Assembly (NCBI GenBank): GCA_904063045.1
Contig: CAJFCJ010000045.1
Span: forward strand, 32,906 to 96,905
Length of the DNA stretch: 64,000 bases
Reading direction: 5' to 3'
Source: Dimorphilus gyrociliatus
Lineage: Eukaryota > Annelida > Polychaeta > Dinophilidae
Shown here: positions 38,601-49,329 of the stretch, piece after piece
Numbering within the stretch: position 1 is the first letter of the stretch
Layout: the number at the start of each line of letters is the position of its first letter
Notes under the pieces: model-generated
Databases searched by the model: none
Told to the model about the DNA's origin: nothing
What the model saw: only the letters and a program-made list of their open reading frames with translations
Program-made: the position numbers and the translations under genes

Positions 38601-41600
38601 TTGTCGAATTAATAAAAAATATTTGAAGAATTTTTACAATTTTGGACATTTCATAAACGCTGAGGGAATTGAAGATGTAATTAGTCCATCCTTTCTACTA
38701 CTTTCTCTACTTACAACAGTATCTTTCGTCCGATCTATCAGCGCAGTCCGGTATATAATCACAAACGAGGTTTGCACTGATCTTTTCTTCTTCTCCTCCC
38801 TTTCCTCCTTCTTTTGAACGATAGCATTGGAAATACGAGATACGACTACAATTCTCTTCATCAGATTTATCTAGACAATCGAATCTACCATTACAAACAT
38901 ATCTCCTATGTATACAAATCATTTCGCTTTGACACAGGAACGAGTTGATTGCGCAAGTAATTTCTTTAGTATTACTTGCCACCCTTTTGCTTAAATTTAA
39001 AATCGTATAGTCTAAATTGTTATATAAATAAACAATATTTATTTATTTATTGATATAAAAGATATCAATATCTTATCAATACTTACTTGTCTTGACCTTT
39101 TCGCATAGTGTAAAAGCCAACTTTGTATTTAATGAACAAGGGATTATTGAAGTTTGTGTAGCTTCTGATCTCCGATAATAAGACATTTTCAAGTATAAGC
39201 AAACTTCTTCAACACCTCTATATCTAAATCTTCTTAAGCTATATCGATATAATTTAGTGTGAGTGAGTGAGAAGGAGAGAGAGAGAGAGAGAGAGAGAGG
39301 AGAAAAGAGATTTGACTACTTTTGAAATAAATCCATTCTATCAAATGTACTATTCCGTTTAGTGTATAATATCCAATGTTTTAGAACGGTTTCTCTAAAG
39401 TTACCAACTTTTTTTTCAGGTTATATAAGAAATTATCAATACAAAATGGATTAACAAGTAGGCATTTAAATAAACAAACAACAAACAGATAATCTCATTT
39501 ACCTAGGGCTATAGTTATTTCATCTGAAATTTGATTTTGCAACAGAAAATGCCTCAGGAAATTAATCTGCGCTTGATCTTTTAGCACAACCGTCGTCATA
39601 TTTCGAGAAATACAAAAGCGCTTCCATCGTTGAAATGTGCTGAAGAAAGCAGTTGGAAAATTGTAATAGCAAGTATCGCTAAACGATTGACTGAAAGTAC
39701 TCTCCTCAACTTCTGGACAGTCTATATGGGGGAAAAGTTTGTTATTTCAACCGATACGAATTCAACACCTTTTGAAATACCAAAATTTTGTTGATTAGAA
39801 CATAAGATGTGTACATGCAGGAATGGAGAATTCAATAAGAGTAAACTGTTGAAATTCTCTTTGTAACAATCCTTTAAGCTAGTCGACCATTTTGGACAAT
39901 TTAACGAAAAGAGTACACTCTTTACAGTGTGATAAAAGTTATAGTTATTCATTATTCTTGCACTTTCAAACCCAAGACTCTTGCATACAACCTATTATCG
40001 ATGAGAAATGAGGTCAAATATTAACGTATATCAAGTATTCCATTCTTCTCCCTAACCTTTGCCTCTTGCCCACCAAATTTATAATTGGATACCAAATGCC
40101 AAAACCCTTTGTGATACACTTCCAGAATACCTTTAACGGATATTCCTTCAATAGAATGTGCCTCGTTCAATCTATATAAATAATCTATACATTCAAAAGA
40201 CAATAAACTATATAATGAATGTTAAATTTTCCCCAAACTTCCTCCTACCAGAACTGCTTGAATTCGCTTTTGAATAAACGGCATTTGATGAATTTTCCGA
40301 AATATCATCTTTACACTTGATACTGTTAAAATACATAAGACTCATTGAAGATACAATGTACTTTTTACAAGTTTCCGTCCTATTCAATCGGCTTGAACAA
40401 TTATAATACCATAGATACGGAATTTTCTTCAAAGGTGTTAAAATGAGGTACTGATCTCTTTTGATTCCATAATGATTCGCCATAGAATTTGGTATTTTTC
40501 CAAATAATTTGCAAGTGGTTATAGCATACAACGCAAAATTAACAACTTGAAAAAAAAGTATGAAATAAATCAAATTGTAAATTATATAGATAAAGATTTA
40601 AATGATTGAAATAAGCCTACAAGTTGACGACTCAGAAAATGAGTAGTCGCTACTAAATTGAAGTGATTTTCGAGAATACAACGGTATAAAAAATAGGCCA
40701 ACACGCATTGAAGCAACCAGTAACTCTCGTTTAAATTGTTTAAATAAGTAAAAGGAAAGCGGAAGTAGTTTAAACTCGTTGCCCTGTCCAGTTTTCATTT
40801 TACAAATCATATTGCAAAGAAATCCATTGGGAGTAGAATTTTCTATTCGTATTTTATTATTCTCGTAGGCTATTACGTAATGCGTTTGATTAAACGCCAT
40901 ATCTCCTATTGGACGTTCTTTGTGCGTCATGTGGAAAACTTTTGGACAGATAGTGCTGTTTAAGATTTGAGCACTTTCAACGCAAACACTATACGAGATA
41001 TCATCCTTTCTGGCATAGATTACACCTCTCATATGGTATCTATTCGCTTTAGTAAAGCTATAAAAATCTAAAAGAAATGAAATAGAAGAAACTGACAATT
41101 AACGATCTTCATTAATAAAATTCATTAAAAGAATAAAACTATACACGTGTTTGTCTTTTTTAAACATAGCAGCGTAACAGCTTTTCGTAAATTCAAATTG
41201 TAAAACAGACATTTTCGCCTAGATTTACATTCTGTACCATGAGAACATCCGCCCCTGCTCGTTTCTACAATAAAAACCAATTCAAATATTAGTAAATATG
41301 GAATGATAGAACAATCATTTATTGACTAAACAACTCGTTAAAAATCCAAGTGAATACAATGAATCAAATCCCATTTTTTTGCATATGTGATCGCTAATGA
41401 ATGCTCCACTTCTTCTGCTACCAGAGCAAAGAAGACGTTTTTGTTTCCTATATTCATATGTCACATATCCATAGCAAAATTCATTTGTACAATTTCGATT
41501 GAATTTGGTAAAATGGTAATTTTTGCCATTGAACTTGCCTATTGACTTTTTTTTGGAGAAAAGTCCCTTGAAAAAAAACAACTCTCCATATTTTATATTT

Positions 41601-41647
41601 ACAGTAAATATGCTTATTATAAGAAATACGCTAGTAATCTTTGTCAT
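35699..41647 (-). CDS. Receptor 3: SRCR/C-type lectin/LDLa/LRR/7TM with diverged 7TM
   Basis: Third paralogue. ATG at 41647 opens a signal peptide (MTKITSVFLIISIFTVN) and an SRCR-like module (SGAFISDHICKKMGF). Further SRCR-like modules are at ~40560-40210 (AITTCKLFGKI, YNCSSRLNRTETC) and ~40150-40040 (GILEVYHKGFWHLV). A C-type lectin module lies at ~39720-39500 (DTCYYNFPTAF). LDLa repeats at ~38930-37870 include CADRSDERYC. LRRs are at ~37800-37200, then TM1-4. In-phase introns are 36617-36678, 36059-36279 and 35825-35882. The last two exons extend the tail beyond an apparent stop at 36242, ending with a basic helix and TAG at 35699-35701. The DRY position is lost and TM7 reads QSRIY, so classical G-protein coupling is doubtful. 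Extracellular exon borders are incomplete. Confidence 0.72.
36207..36228. repeat. (TA)n microsatellite in receptor 3 intron
   Basis: Inside the proposed 221 bp intron after TM7. Confidence 0.8.
39271..39299. repeat. (GA)n microsatellite in receptor 3
   Basis: About 13 GA units in a probable intron between the lectin and LDLa exons. Confidence 0.85.
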
Positions 41648-42008
41648 TTCTTCAACAAATAATAAAGCAACAAACGTTCAATAATAATAAACCATTCAAT
41701 AAAATATTCAATATCTCTTACAAGTTTCACATTTCTATTAAGACTTTTTTTAATATTATAAATATTACTTTTCCTTCTCTCTTATTTCATTCGTATTTAT
41801 AGTTTTAATAAAATAGTTGCCCACTCAAGCAGCCCCAACTGTACTTGACGTCTCGTTATGTGAAATTCTTAAGTTGGGCGAATTTTAAAAAGAGATAGAT
41901 GATATAAATGGACAAAGTAGACAAGGTTACTAATTGACTTGACGTTCGCAAACTCTCTCACTCTCTGTTAGTGTATTTATTTGTTTGTTTGTCTGTTTGT
42001 TTGTATGG

Positions 42009-42040
<32 letters not shown>

Positions 42041-42295
42041 TCCTATAAATTTTTGTAGAAATAACTTATATACATGTTGACATAATTGGAGAAGAAAGCT
42101 ACTTGTTTTACATTCAATATTTATTGACAGGAATCGACTGTACTGTTTGGGGAGAAGAGGATATTCAATAGATATCTACTTCCCAAGTACTATCATTACG
42201 AAAAATGCATTGGGATATTGAACCCCTTTAATAGGAGTAATAGTGATTTTTAAAACAATAAAAATGAATCTAATGAAACTATTGTCCCATTTGAA
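41648..42295. other. Intergenic with (CT)n microsatellite
   Basis: (CT)n at about 42010-42036, preceded by TTTG repeats. No coding signal. Confidence 0.5.
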
Positions 42296-43282
42296 TTAAG
42301 GTATCATTTCAATTTCACACAGTTTAATCCTATTCTCCACGTCATTCCACAAATAGATAATTATTTCTTTCGAATAATTGTTGCAAGAGAAGGTCAAGTT
42401 ATTCATATCTTGGCACATTCTCACCTTTCCATCTACCGCCTTTGAATAGGAATAAGCATTGAAATTCCTATCAGAGTCTGTGTGTATTCTCATCGTTTTC
42501 ATATTGTTCACTTGAAGGAAAACTTCAGATAGTTTAAAATTAATACACGTACTGGTGTCATTATCCTCCAGTACTGTTAAATCTGCATTATAGCACGTAT
42601 TTGACAATAGCCAAAGTCTTCTATTCATTGGAGAAACGCAACGTAATGGCCCAATATAATGTTTTACCCATTTAATAGGATCGTCTAGGTCTCCGTAGAC
42701 AGTTTTCATTAGAGGTAATCTCTCTGATAAAACTGATATTCCTCCGGATGTATTGTATATTTGATGGAAATTTGTATCTCCAGTATTGACGCATTCCTTT
42801 GATCTGTTGTTTGTCTCCAAACACACAGTAGATATTAGACATTTGCAGATATTATCATTAAATTCATTCAATGAGAATGTACTATTGTCAAAGAATGTAA
42901 AATTTAATACTTTCGCCTGCGAGCCATCCACCATTATTGACATTTCTTGACTGCAATCTCCAGCAAATTCTAAAATCCTACTCAATTCCACATTGCTTAA
43001 ATTCTGATAGTTAATATTGACAGTTACGTAACCGTCGCCAATAGACTGAAACAGTACATTCTGTTCAACATCATTCCAGATTTCCGTTATAATCTCATTG
43101 GTGAAAGAGTTTACAGAGCAGTAAATATCAAATATTTCACCACCTTGTATTGGTTGAATTTTATAAGTGGAATTAATTAGGTTGTTGTTTAATAGCCCTT
43201 GCCTACAGCTTTTATACACTGATATTGTTCTTGAACTATTATAAAAAATTATAAAACACCAAATTGTTAGTAAAACTTTCAT
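42296..43282 (-). CDS. Secreted lectin-like protein (fibrinogen-like start, F5/8-type-like end)
   Basis: Single-exon 328-residue protein with a signal peptide (MKVLLTIWCFIIFYNSSRTIS). The N-terminal segment reads SCRQGLL..STYKIQP..FDIYC, the pattern that opens fibrinogen-related and similar extracellular modules. The C-terminal ~90 residues read FKLSEVFLQV, NAYSYSKAVD, C..C and end LWNDVENRIKLCEIEM. The closing LCEIEM matches the end of fucolectin/F5-8C galactose-binding domains. Many N-glycosylation sites. Likely a secreted carbohydrate-binding or immune-type protein. It lies just upstream of the receptor cluster, on the same strand. Domain calls are from pattern alone. Confidence 0.6.
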   Translation of the reverse strand: MKVLLTIWCFIIFYNSSRTISVYKSCRQGLLNNNLINSTYKIQPIQGGEIFDIYCSVNSFTNEIITEIWNDVEQNVLFQSIGDGYVTVNINYQNLSNVELSRILEFAGDCSQEMSIMVDGSQAKVLNFTFFDNSTFSLNEFNDNICKCLISTVCLETNNRSKECVNTGDTNFHQIYNTSGGISVLSERLPLMKTVYGDLDDPIKWVKHYIGPLRCVSPMNRRLWLLSNTCYNADLTVLEDNDTSTCINFKLSEVFLQVNNMKTMRIHTDSDRNFNAYSYSKAVDGKVRMCQDMNNLTFSCNNYSKEIIIYLWNDVENRIKLCEIEMIP

Positions 43283-43569
43283 CTTTTAAAATCTTTTCCT
43301 TCTTCATGCAGTCGACAAGTCAATTCTTATAGCTGTTTGGTTGTTATATACATACAAATATACATAATAGTAAATCGTTAAAAAGTCTTCCCATTTATAG
43401 AATTAAACAAAATGCAGCAATTATCATCATTCTACTTGAAATAGTGTATTGTTCTTGAAATTGTATACTTATTTTTGTCTATAATATATTCTATTACGCA
43501 ATTCCTTCTCATTGTTGAATTGTTGCTGTTCAATCTAAAGGTAGAATGACACCTTTACCCCATACTTTC

Positions 43570-43803
43570 GCTTATTTTTCACTAGCAAATTTGCTTATTT
43601 CTTTTATGTATTGTTTCGCCAATTCATTATTCGATATATCAACTTTAAGCAAGCTTCGCAGTTGATTTAAAAAGTCTATGAATGCTTTTGCAATGTCATC
43701 ATCAATTCCGATACTTCGGATCAAAATACATTCCAAAATGGGTACGACTGGAGAGAGACTTTCCAAAAATCTTTGAAAACAGTCATTACCAATTCTATTG
43801 AAG
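43570..43803 (-). pseudogene. RI-type LRR fragment abutting telomeric repeat
   Basis: The minus-strand frame encodes one and a half leucine-rich repeats (LLKVDISNNELAKQYIKEI) ending in a stop. Upstream the frame runs straight into telomeric repeats at 43805, so there is no start or promoter. It resembles the C-terminal part of an RI-type LRR gene. Confidence 0.6.
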
Positions 43804-43804
43804 C

Positions 43805-43827
43805 TAGGGTTAGGGTTAGGGTTTAGG
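43805..43827 (+). repeat. Interstitial telomeric repeat
   Basis: Three TAGGGT units and a TTTAGG variant. Degenerate GGTTAGG copies continue to about 44025. Confidence 0.85.
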
Positions 43828-44028
43828 TTTGGTTGGGTTGGGGGCACACACAAAACACTCCCAGGTCAGGTCTTGATGATTATATCTTATAGGAAATGGT
43901 TAATAGTAACTTTTCCTTTGTTATTGTGGAATGTAACCTTCTGTATCCTTGTTAGGTTAGGGTTCCAGTTGAAGGTTAGGTAACAATTGTAGTTGGTAAA
44001 GGTTAGGTTTGGTTAGGTGTTTGGTTCG

Positions 44029-44281
44029 TACACGGTTTTTTTTGACTAAATCAAAACAGAGAAACAGGATTCTCACATTTCAAGAGTCCCAATCGATTTT
44101 GGGAAGCAGTCAAAGAAAAAATACACCAAAATCGACGTTTAAAACAATTTCCAATAGAAAAAATTTTTTCAAAAAATTTTCAAAACCTTTTTTTCTGAAA
44201 TTTTGTATAATTTCCTACATACTCAACCTACCACGGTTTCGCCCTCCTCTCTATTTTCAATACCAAGGACTCATCAGGGTC
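44029..44281 (+). repeat. Dispersed repeat R250, copy 1
   Basis: Starts at a poly-T and GA(T/C)TAAATCAAAA motif, contains AAGAGTCCC and ends near CAGGGTC. About 250 bases, shared with the copies at 46472, 46757 and 49168. This copy is the most diverged. Confidence 0.8.
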
Positions 44282-45956
44282 CACTGACCTACACCTACAG
44301 AGAGGATGAAGAGTTCCAAATATAGGAAAGGTTCTTCTTCAGGTTTTATTTAATATATATCATATTAAATGTGCTACTTATAAAGATACTGTGTAATAAA
44401 TTATGTACAAACTATTTTGTTGTTGAAGCATAAATATTTTGAAAGCAATTGAAGAAGTGGTACATTTAAGTATCTACTTTTAATGTGGTGTTGACTCATT
44501 AATCTTCAAACTAAATATGAACCCTGTACTTTCCTGCTGAGGTTGTAGGTAAGTACTGGTCCAAATAGAACCGAACCAGGAGTAAGCCACTTAGAAGAGA
44601 GATGTAGAATTGATGAAGGATGAATATAGAACCAAACTGTAAGAATAATATAACTGTATTCTAAAGTAATACTAGACCTGTTCACTATGCAATAGTGATG
44701 TAAACAACAACAACTTTGTGTAGGTTACCTCTCAAGGGTCAATTCTTACATCATATTTATGTAAATAAACACTTGTTGTTGTTGTCAACATGTTTGTTAT
44801 GTAACATCTTATCCTTTGCCTATAAAAGGGGTTGATTCTGGCAGTTCAGTACCATCTACCCTAGAGGCAACATCTACTTCAACACTTCTACCATATAGTA
44901 AGTATCATTTATAAAATATCTATAAACTATAGTTCATAAGTGTACACATATTTAGAATGCTTTCCACTACAAAATAATTATAGTTTTGAAATAAACAAAT
45001 CATAACTTGAATCGTGATTTTCTCACTTTTTACATTGCATTTTGATTTTTTAATTAAAAATAGAAATTTTACTTGATAATTAAAAAATCATTTTATATAT
45101 GTTGAAAAAATATATTAACTATTGTGGTATTAAATTTCTGGTACTGTCATGTTTTTTTTTAAGATCTTTTCATTCTTCACAATATATTGTTTTTTTTTTT
45201 TTGATATATGTCACAGAGAATGATACCAGTTTTCTTTGACATATATTATAATGTACCATTACACCATTAGAAAAGTTTTACCCACTGAAAAAAAAACACA
45301 ACAAAAAAAAAACAATTAATTTTTAAAAAGGAATTTTTTTTTAAAATTTTTGAAATTTAAATTTTATTCATTAAAGTTTTATTAATCAGTATCATTCTTG
45401 TAAAATTTCCAATTTTTAATATATCAATCTTTTCATTTTCATTACTTTTTAATTCAAATCTTTCATAAACAATGTAGAATTTGTGAGTATGAACCTTGAC
45501 AAAATTTGAAAAAAATAAATTCAGAAAATTTCTATTTATAGACATAAGGGAATTATCATTATAGTTACAGGATGTCCAAAGATTAATTAGATTAGAACCA
45601 GTACTGTTATAATTCTAAAACACATTAAAAGTTGTGTGATAATAGGGGAATTCACCATTTTTATCAAATGTTGATAATCAAGTATTAACATTTAAAAAAT
45701 TCAAAGTATGGTGAACTGTAACAATCATTTGTGTACAAATTACAATATAACAAATGTACACCTGTGCTCAAAAATAATTAAGTGAACTATTGATAAAAAA
45801 TGATGATTCCCTCATAATCACTTTATTTCAACATATTTCAAGTCATGATATATAATGACAATATTAATTACTGTAATTATCCATTCCAATTAATTATACT
45901 TTTTTCACTATAAATATCCATGCAATGTTTCCAGTTTGCTAAACTAACTGTTCAAA
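44282..45956. other. AT-rich intergenic
   Basis: No gene recognised. TATAAAAGG at 44821 followed by TTCAGT about 25 bases later looks like a core promoter, with a GTAAGT downstream at 44899, but no coding exon could be attached. Bases 44551-44572 are the exact reverse complement of 59531-59552 in the Ty3/gypsy leader. Confidence 0.4.
45909..45916 (+). promoter_or_regulatory. TATA box of the small secreted peptide gene
   Basis: TATAAATA 48 bases upstream of the ATG at 45957, leaving room for a start site near 45939 and a very short 5' UTR. Confidence 0.55.
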
Positions 45957-46330
45957 ATGAAAATTCTTGCTGTATCCTTATTTGTGCTATTTGCAATCTA
46001 CCAAGCTCATGCAAGTGAGCTTGTTAGTGATTTGGTGGAAAATGAAAGCTCTGATGGTGAAAATGAATTAATAGATTTAAAGGAACGTGCAATTGATGAA
46101 GAAATGGAAAATGAAATAGCTAAGGTAAAACAAACACAATTTTTTCACAACTTATTTACTTTATTGTTTCAAAACAGAGATTCCTTGCTAAGCTCTTTAG
46201 CAACAAGAAAGGTATAAGTAAAGCTCAATGTGCACTTTGCGCTGTAGCCCCAGCAAGCAAAAGATGTCAAAGAGTGAAAAAGTTGTGCATGATGAAACAT
46301 AAAATTTTCATTATGCCTAAAAAAGTGTGA
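45957..46330 (+). CDS. Small secreted cationic cysteine peptide precursor (antimicrobial-peptide-like)
   Basis: Two exons, 45957-46124 and 46178-46330 (53 bp intron, phase 0), encode 106 residues. Layout: a signal peptide of about 19 residues (MKILAVSLFVLFAIYQAHA), an acidic propiece of ~37 residues rich in E and D, and a basic C-terminal part of 50 residues encoded entirely by exon 2. That part has four cysteines (C-x2-C-x8-C-x7-C) and about 15 K/R. The signal, acidic pro and cationic cysteine-peptide layout, with one exon for the mature part, is usual for host-defence peptides. I do not recognise a named family. A neuropeptide or venom-type peptide is an alternative. Confidence 0.6.
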
Positions 46331-46471
46331 AAAAGTATACATGTCAATGAAATTGAGATTTGAATAAATACTTTCAAACATATTTAAAAGCAAATAATGT
46401 TGTACCAACTTGCAAATTTATTTCTAAAAGGTTTCAAACTATTATACGCTAAATAGCTTTAGGTTAGGGTT

Positions 46472-46735
46472 TGCAAAGGTTTTTTTTGATTAAATCAAAA
46501 AAGAGAAACAGAATTCTCACATTTCAAGAGTCCCAATGGAATTTGGGAAGCAGTCTAAGAAAAAATACACCAAAATCGACATTTAAAACAATTTCCAAGA
46601 GAAAAGATTTTTTCAAAAAATTTTCAAAAAATTTTTTTCTGAAATTTTTTATTATTTCCTACCTACTCGACCTACCGTGGATTCGTCCCCCTCTCTACTA
46701 AATTTTTAAACCTGGGACTCTTCAGGGTCTACTAC
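46472..46735 (+). repeat. Dispersed repeat R250, copy 2
   Basis: Same family as at 44029. Internal inverted pair AAGAGTCCC (46526-46534) and GGGACTCTT (46714-46722). Confidence 0.85.
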
Positions 46736-46756
46736 ACCAAAAGAAAGAAAGAGAGG

Positions 46757-46998
46757 TTTGCAGAGGTTTTTTTTTTGATTAAATCAAAAAAGAGAAACAG
46801 AATTCTCACATTTCAAGAGTCCCAATGGAATTTGGGAAGCAGTCAAAGAAAAAATACACCAAAATTGACATTTAAAACAATTTCCAATAGAAAAAATTTT
46901 TTTCTGAATTTTGTAATAATTTCCTACCTACTCGACCTACCATGGTTTCGTCCCCCTCTCTTTTAACTTTGTATATCTGGGACTCTTCAGGGTCTAAT
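46757..46998 (+). repeat. Dispersed repeat R250, copy 3
   Basis: Direct tandem neighbour of copy 2 and nearly identical over the first 130 bases. A short internal deletion removes part of the A/T-rich middle. Confidence 0.85.
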
Positions 46999-47697
46999 AT
47001 AAAAGAATGAATGAGAGGTTTGAGAATCTTAATAAAAAGCTTCTCTCCAGATTTTGGTTTATGTACAGATAAAGATTCTTGATTTATAACTAAGGCTAGT
47101 AACAAATAGAAATACAGAAATGATAAATTAAGAGAATAATTATATTGAAGGTTTGGAAATAAAGGAAAAATAGAGCATGCCAATAATATACTGGCCTCCA
47201 AGCTAATAAAGGGGAAGTATATTGAAGTGAGTTATATAGATGATAGCAACTAATATTCAGATATAAGTTTAAGCAAAAAAGTAAAAATTAATAGAAAAAT
47301 AAATAAAAAATAAGAAATAGCAAATAAAAATAGACAAAGAAAAAACAAAAATTAGAGAATAAAAACTAGAAAATAAAAATAAAAATTACCTAGTAAAGGT
47401 GAGAAAATTAAATAAGATGGAAAAGTGAAGATAAAATTTTGGAATTGTATTGCTGTAAATGATAGCTAGATGGATTAAATATATATGAAGCTTGTTGATG
47501 TATTGTGGGATTAAGTAGAGGGAAATATAGCATAAGTGTGTGTGAATGAATGAAATGTGCTATTTAGGTTGAGTTTTGCAGAGAGAATTCCTAGTTTGTA
47601 TTTGTGGCTAGAAAGAGCTAAAAGATTAAGGGATTATTCTTAGGAGTATTTTGAAATAATATAGTTTAAAAGTTAGATCCTGTATTGTGTTTTATTT

Positions 47698-47764
47698 TAT
47701 TTTCCAACATTCATTTAGATTGCCCAGTGATAAGTTGTTCTGGCTAATGAATGGATTGGAAAGG
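47698..47764 (+). ncRNA. Stem-loop 1 of microRNA-like cluster
   Basis: 5' arm TTTCCAACATTCATTTAG pairs with 3' arm CTAATGAATGGATTGGAAA: 7, 6 and 4 base pairs separated by small bulges, with a loop of ~25 nt. Flanking bases extend the basal stem. The arms recur in three more stem-loops, while the loops differ. Confidence 0.5.
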
Positions 47765-47916
47765 AAATTTGGATAATTCCCAATTATCTACCTATGTTTT
47801 GTTTGTAATGAATAATATAAGTATTAGGGAAGATGTTAGGATTCCTCATTCTTTTTTGAATTTTGCTTTTGATTTGTTTGATGTAAGAATGGAAGGAATC
47901 TATATTTGTTAAATCT

Positions 47917-47980
47917 TTCTCCAGCATTCATTTAATTGATACCTGAAAGTTGGCTTTTGGTTAATGAATGGGTTGGAAGC
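47917..47980 (+). ncRNA. Stem-loop 2 of microRNA-like cluster
   Basis: Arms TCCAGCATTCATTTAA and TTAATGAATGGGTTGGA. Relative to the other copies both arms changed (A to G on each side) and pairing is kept by a G-U wobble. The loop is unrelated in sequence. Confidence 0.5.
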
Positions 47981-48110
47981 TGTGTAAGTATGGATTATAA
48001 TGAATTTGTTAAGGGAACCCTGAACCAATAAGATATATTTTAATAAGTATAAATAAGACAAAGGAAAATATTTGATAGAGTGAATTGCAAATTTGTACCT
48101 TATAGCTTAT

Positions 48111-48177
48111 TCTCCAACATTCATTTTATTAGTCCAAGTATGTTCAGTTGATTTTGGCTAATGAATGGATTGGAAGA
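48111..48177 (+). ncRNA. Stem-loop 3 of microRNA-like cluster
   Basis: Arms TCCAACATTCATTTTA and GGCTAATGAATGGATTGG with a ~28 nt loop. The 3' arm is identical to copies 1 and 4. Confidence 0.5.
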
Positions 48178-48223
48178 AATATAATCCCTTAATTGTAAAT
48201 GTTATTTTTGTTTTTATTTCTCT

Positions 48224-48294
48224 CTTTCCAACATTCATTTAGAAAGTCCATGAAAAAATAAGTTGAGTTTGGCTAATGAATGGATTGGAAAAAA
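48224..48294 (+). ncRNA. Stem-loop 4 of microRNA-like cluster
   Basis: Arms TTTCCAACATTCATTTAG and GGCTAATGAATGGATTGG with a loop of ~29 nt. A lone 3' arm-like sequence without a matching 5' arm follows at 48433-48460. Confidence 0.5.
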
Positions 48295-48766
48295 TATATA
48301 TTAGTTGAGTTAAGTGAGTTCCTATATGTAAGTTGGTGTGAAAAAGAGTGTGTATATTGAGCTTAAGATAAATATAAAATAAAAAATAAAATGCTACCTA
48401 CATGGCTTGGATTTTGTTTGTCTAGGTGTTTGGTGGGATTTAATGAATGGATTGGGAAAGCAAATTTTTTATTTAGTGGGAAAATGCTCATTACTATCTA
48501 TAAGTTGGTGATATATAAAATGTGTTTTGTTCCCCATAAGATAAATGAAATGTTATATATTGCACCAAGTTTTGTTTGTCTAAATATTTGGAGGGAATTA
48601 AATATGAACTGTTCAGCCTTATTATTTTTAACTGATATTCTTAAAAAGTTTTTTAACATTTAAACAAAAAAATTTTTTCAAATACAAAAATATCATGAAA
48701 TCTTAAAAAGTCTACAAAGTCTAAAAAATCCACAAAATCAACAAAAGCCAAAAAATCTACAAAATG

Positions 48767-48840
48767 CTTAAAATCTGCTTAAAAATGCTTAAAATCTGCT
48801 TAAAAATGCTTAAAATCTGCTTAAAAATGTTTAAAATCTG
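48767..48840 (+). repeat. 20 bp tandem repeat
   Basis: About 3.5 units of ATGCTTAAAATCTGCTTAAA, preceded by irregular CTACAAAA-type repeats from about 48700. Confidence 0.8.
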
Positions 48841-49167
48841 CCATCAGAAATCCTAAATCATCATAATTGAATGTATAATGATTCTTAAGAAAATAGTAAA
48901 GAATTTCATCATTTGGCTTTAACAATAAAACATTATCAACACAACAAACTCCAACAATTTACCAAAAAAAGATAGATTACTTCACAGTCACATGTATGAG
49001 AATCTTTATCTTTTTTAAAGGGAAAGAAAAAATTTTTAATCTTTTGCTTAAATGTTCTAGTTTTGAATTGAAAAAAGTCAATCTCATGGAAAAAGTTTTG
49101 TTTTAGTCATTGGTTATGGCTTATGTATTAGTTCCTGTCATCCCACATTCTCTTTACTGGTTGGGGT

Positions 49168-49328
49168 TTGCAAAGGTTTTTTTTTGATTAAATCAAAAAA
49201 GAGAAACAGAATTCTCACATTTCAAGAGTCCCACATGATTTTGGGAAGCAGTCAAAGAAAAAATACACCAAAATTGACATTTAAAACAATTTCCAATAGA
49301 AAAAATTTTTTCAAAAATTTTTCAAATA
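49168..49328 (+). repeat. Dispersed repeat R250, copy 4 (truncated)
   Basis: First ~160 bases of the family. The 3' half is replaced by another repeat family starting at about 49330. Confidence 0.8.
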
Positions 49329-49329
49329 T

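Noticed and set aside
44551-44950. Solo LTR of the gypsy element in reverse orientation
   Set aside because: Only 22 bases match. The TATA region and the remaining LTR are not recognisable.
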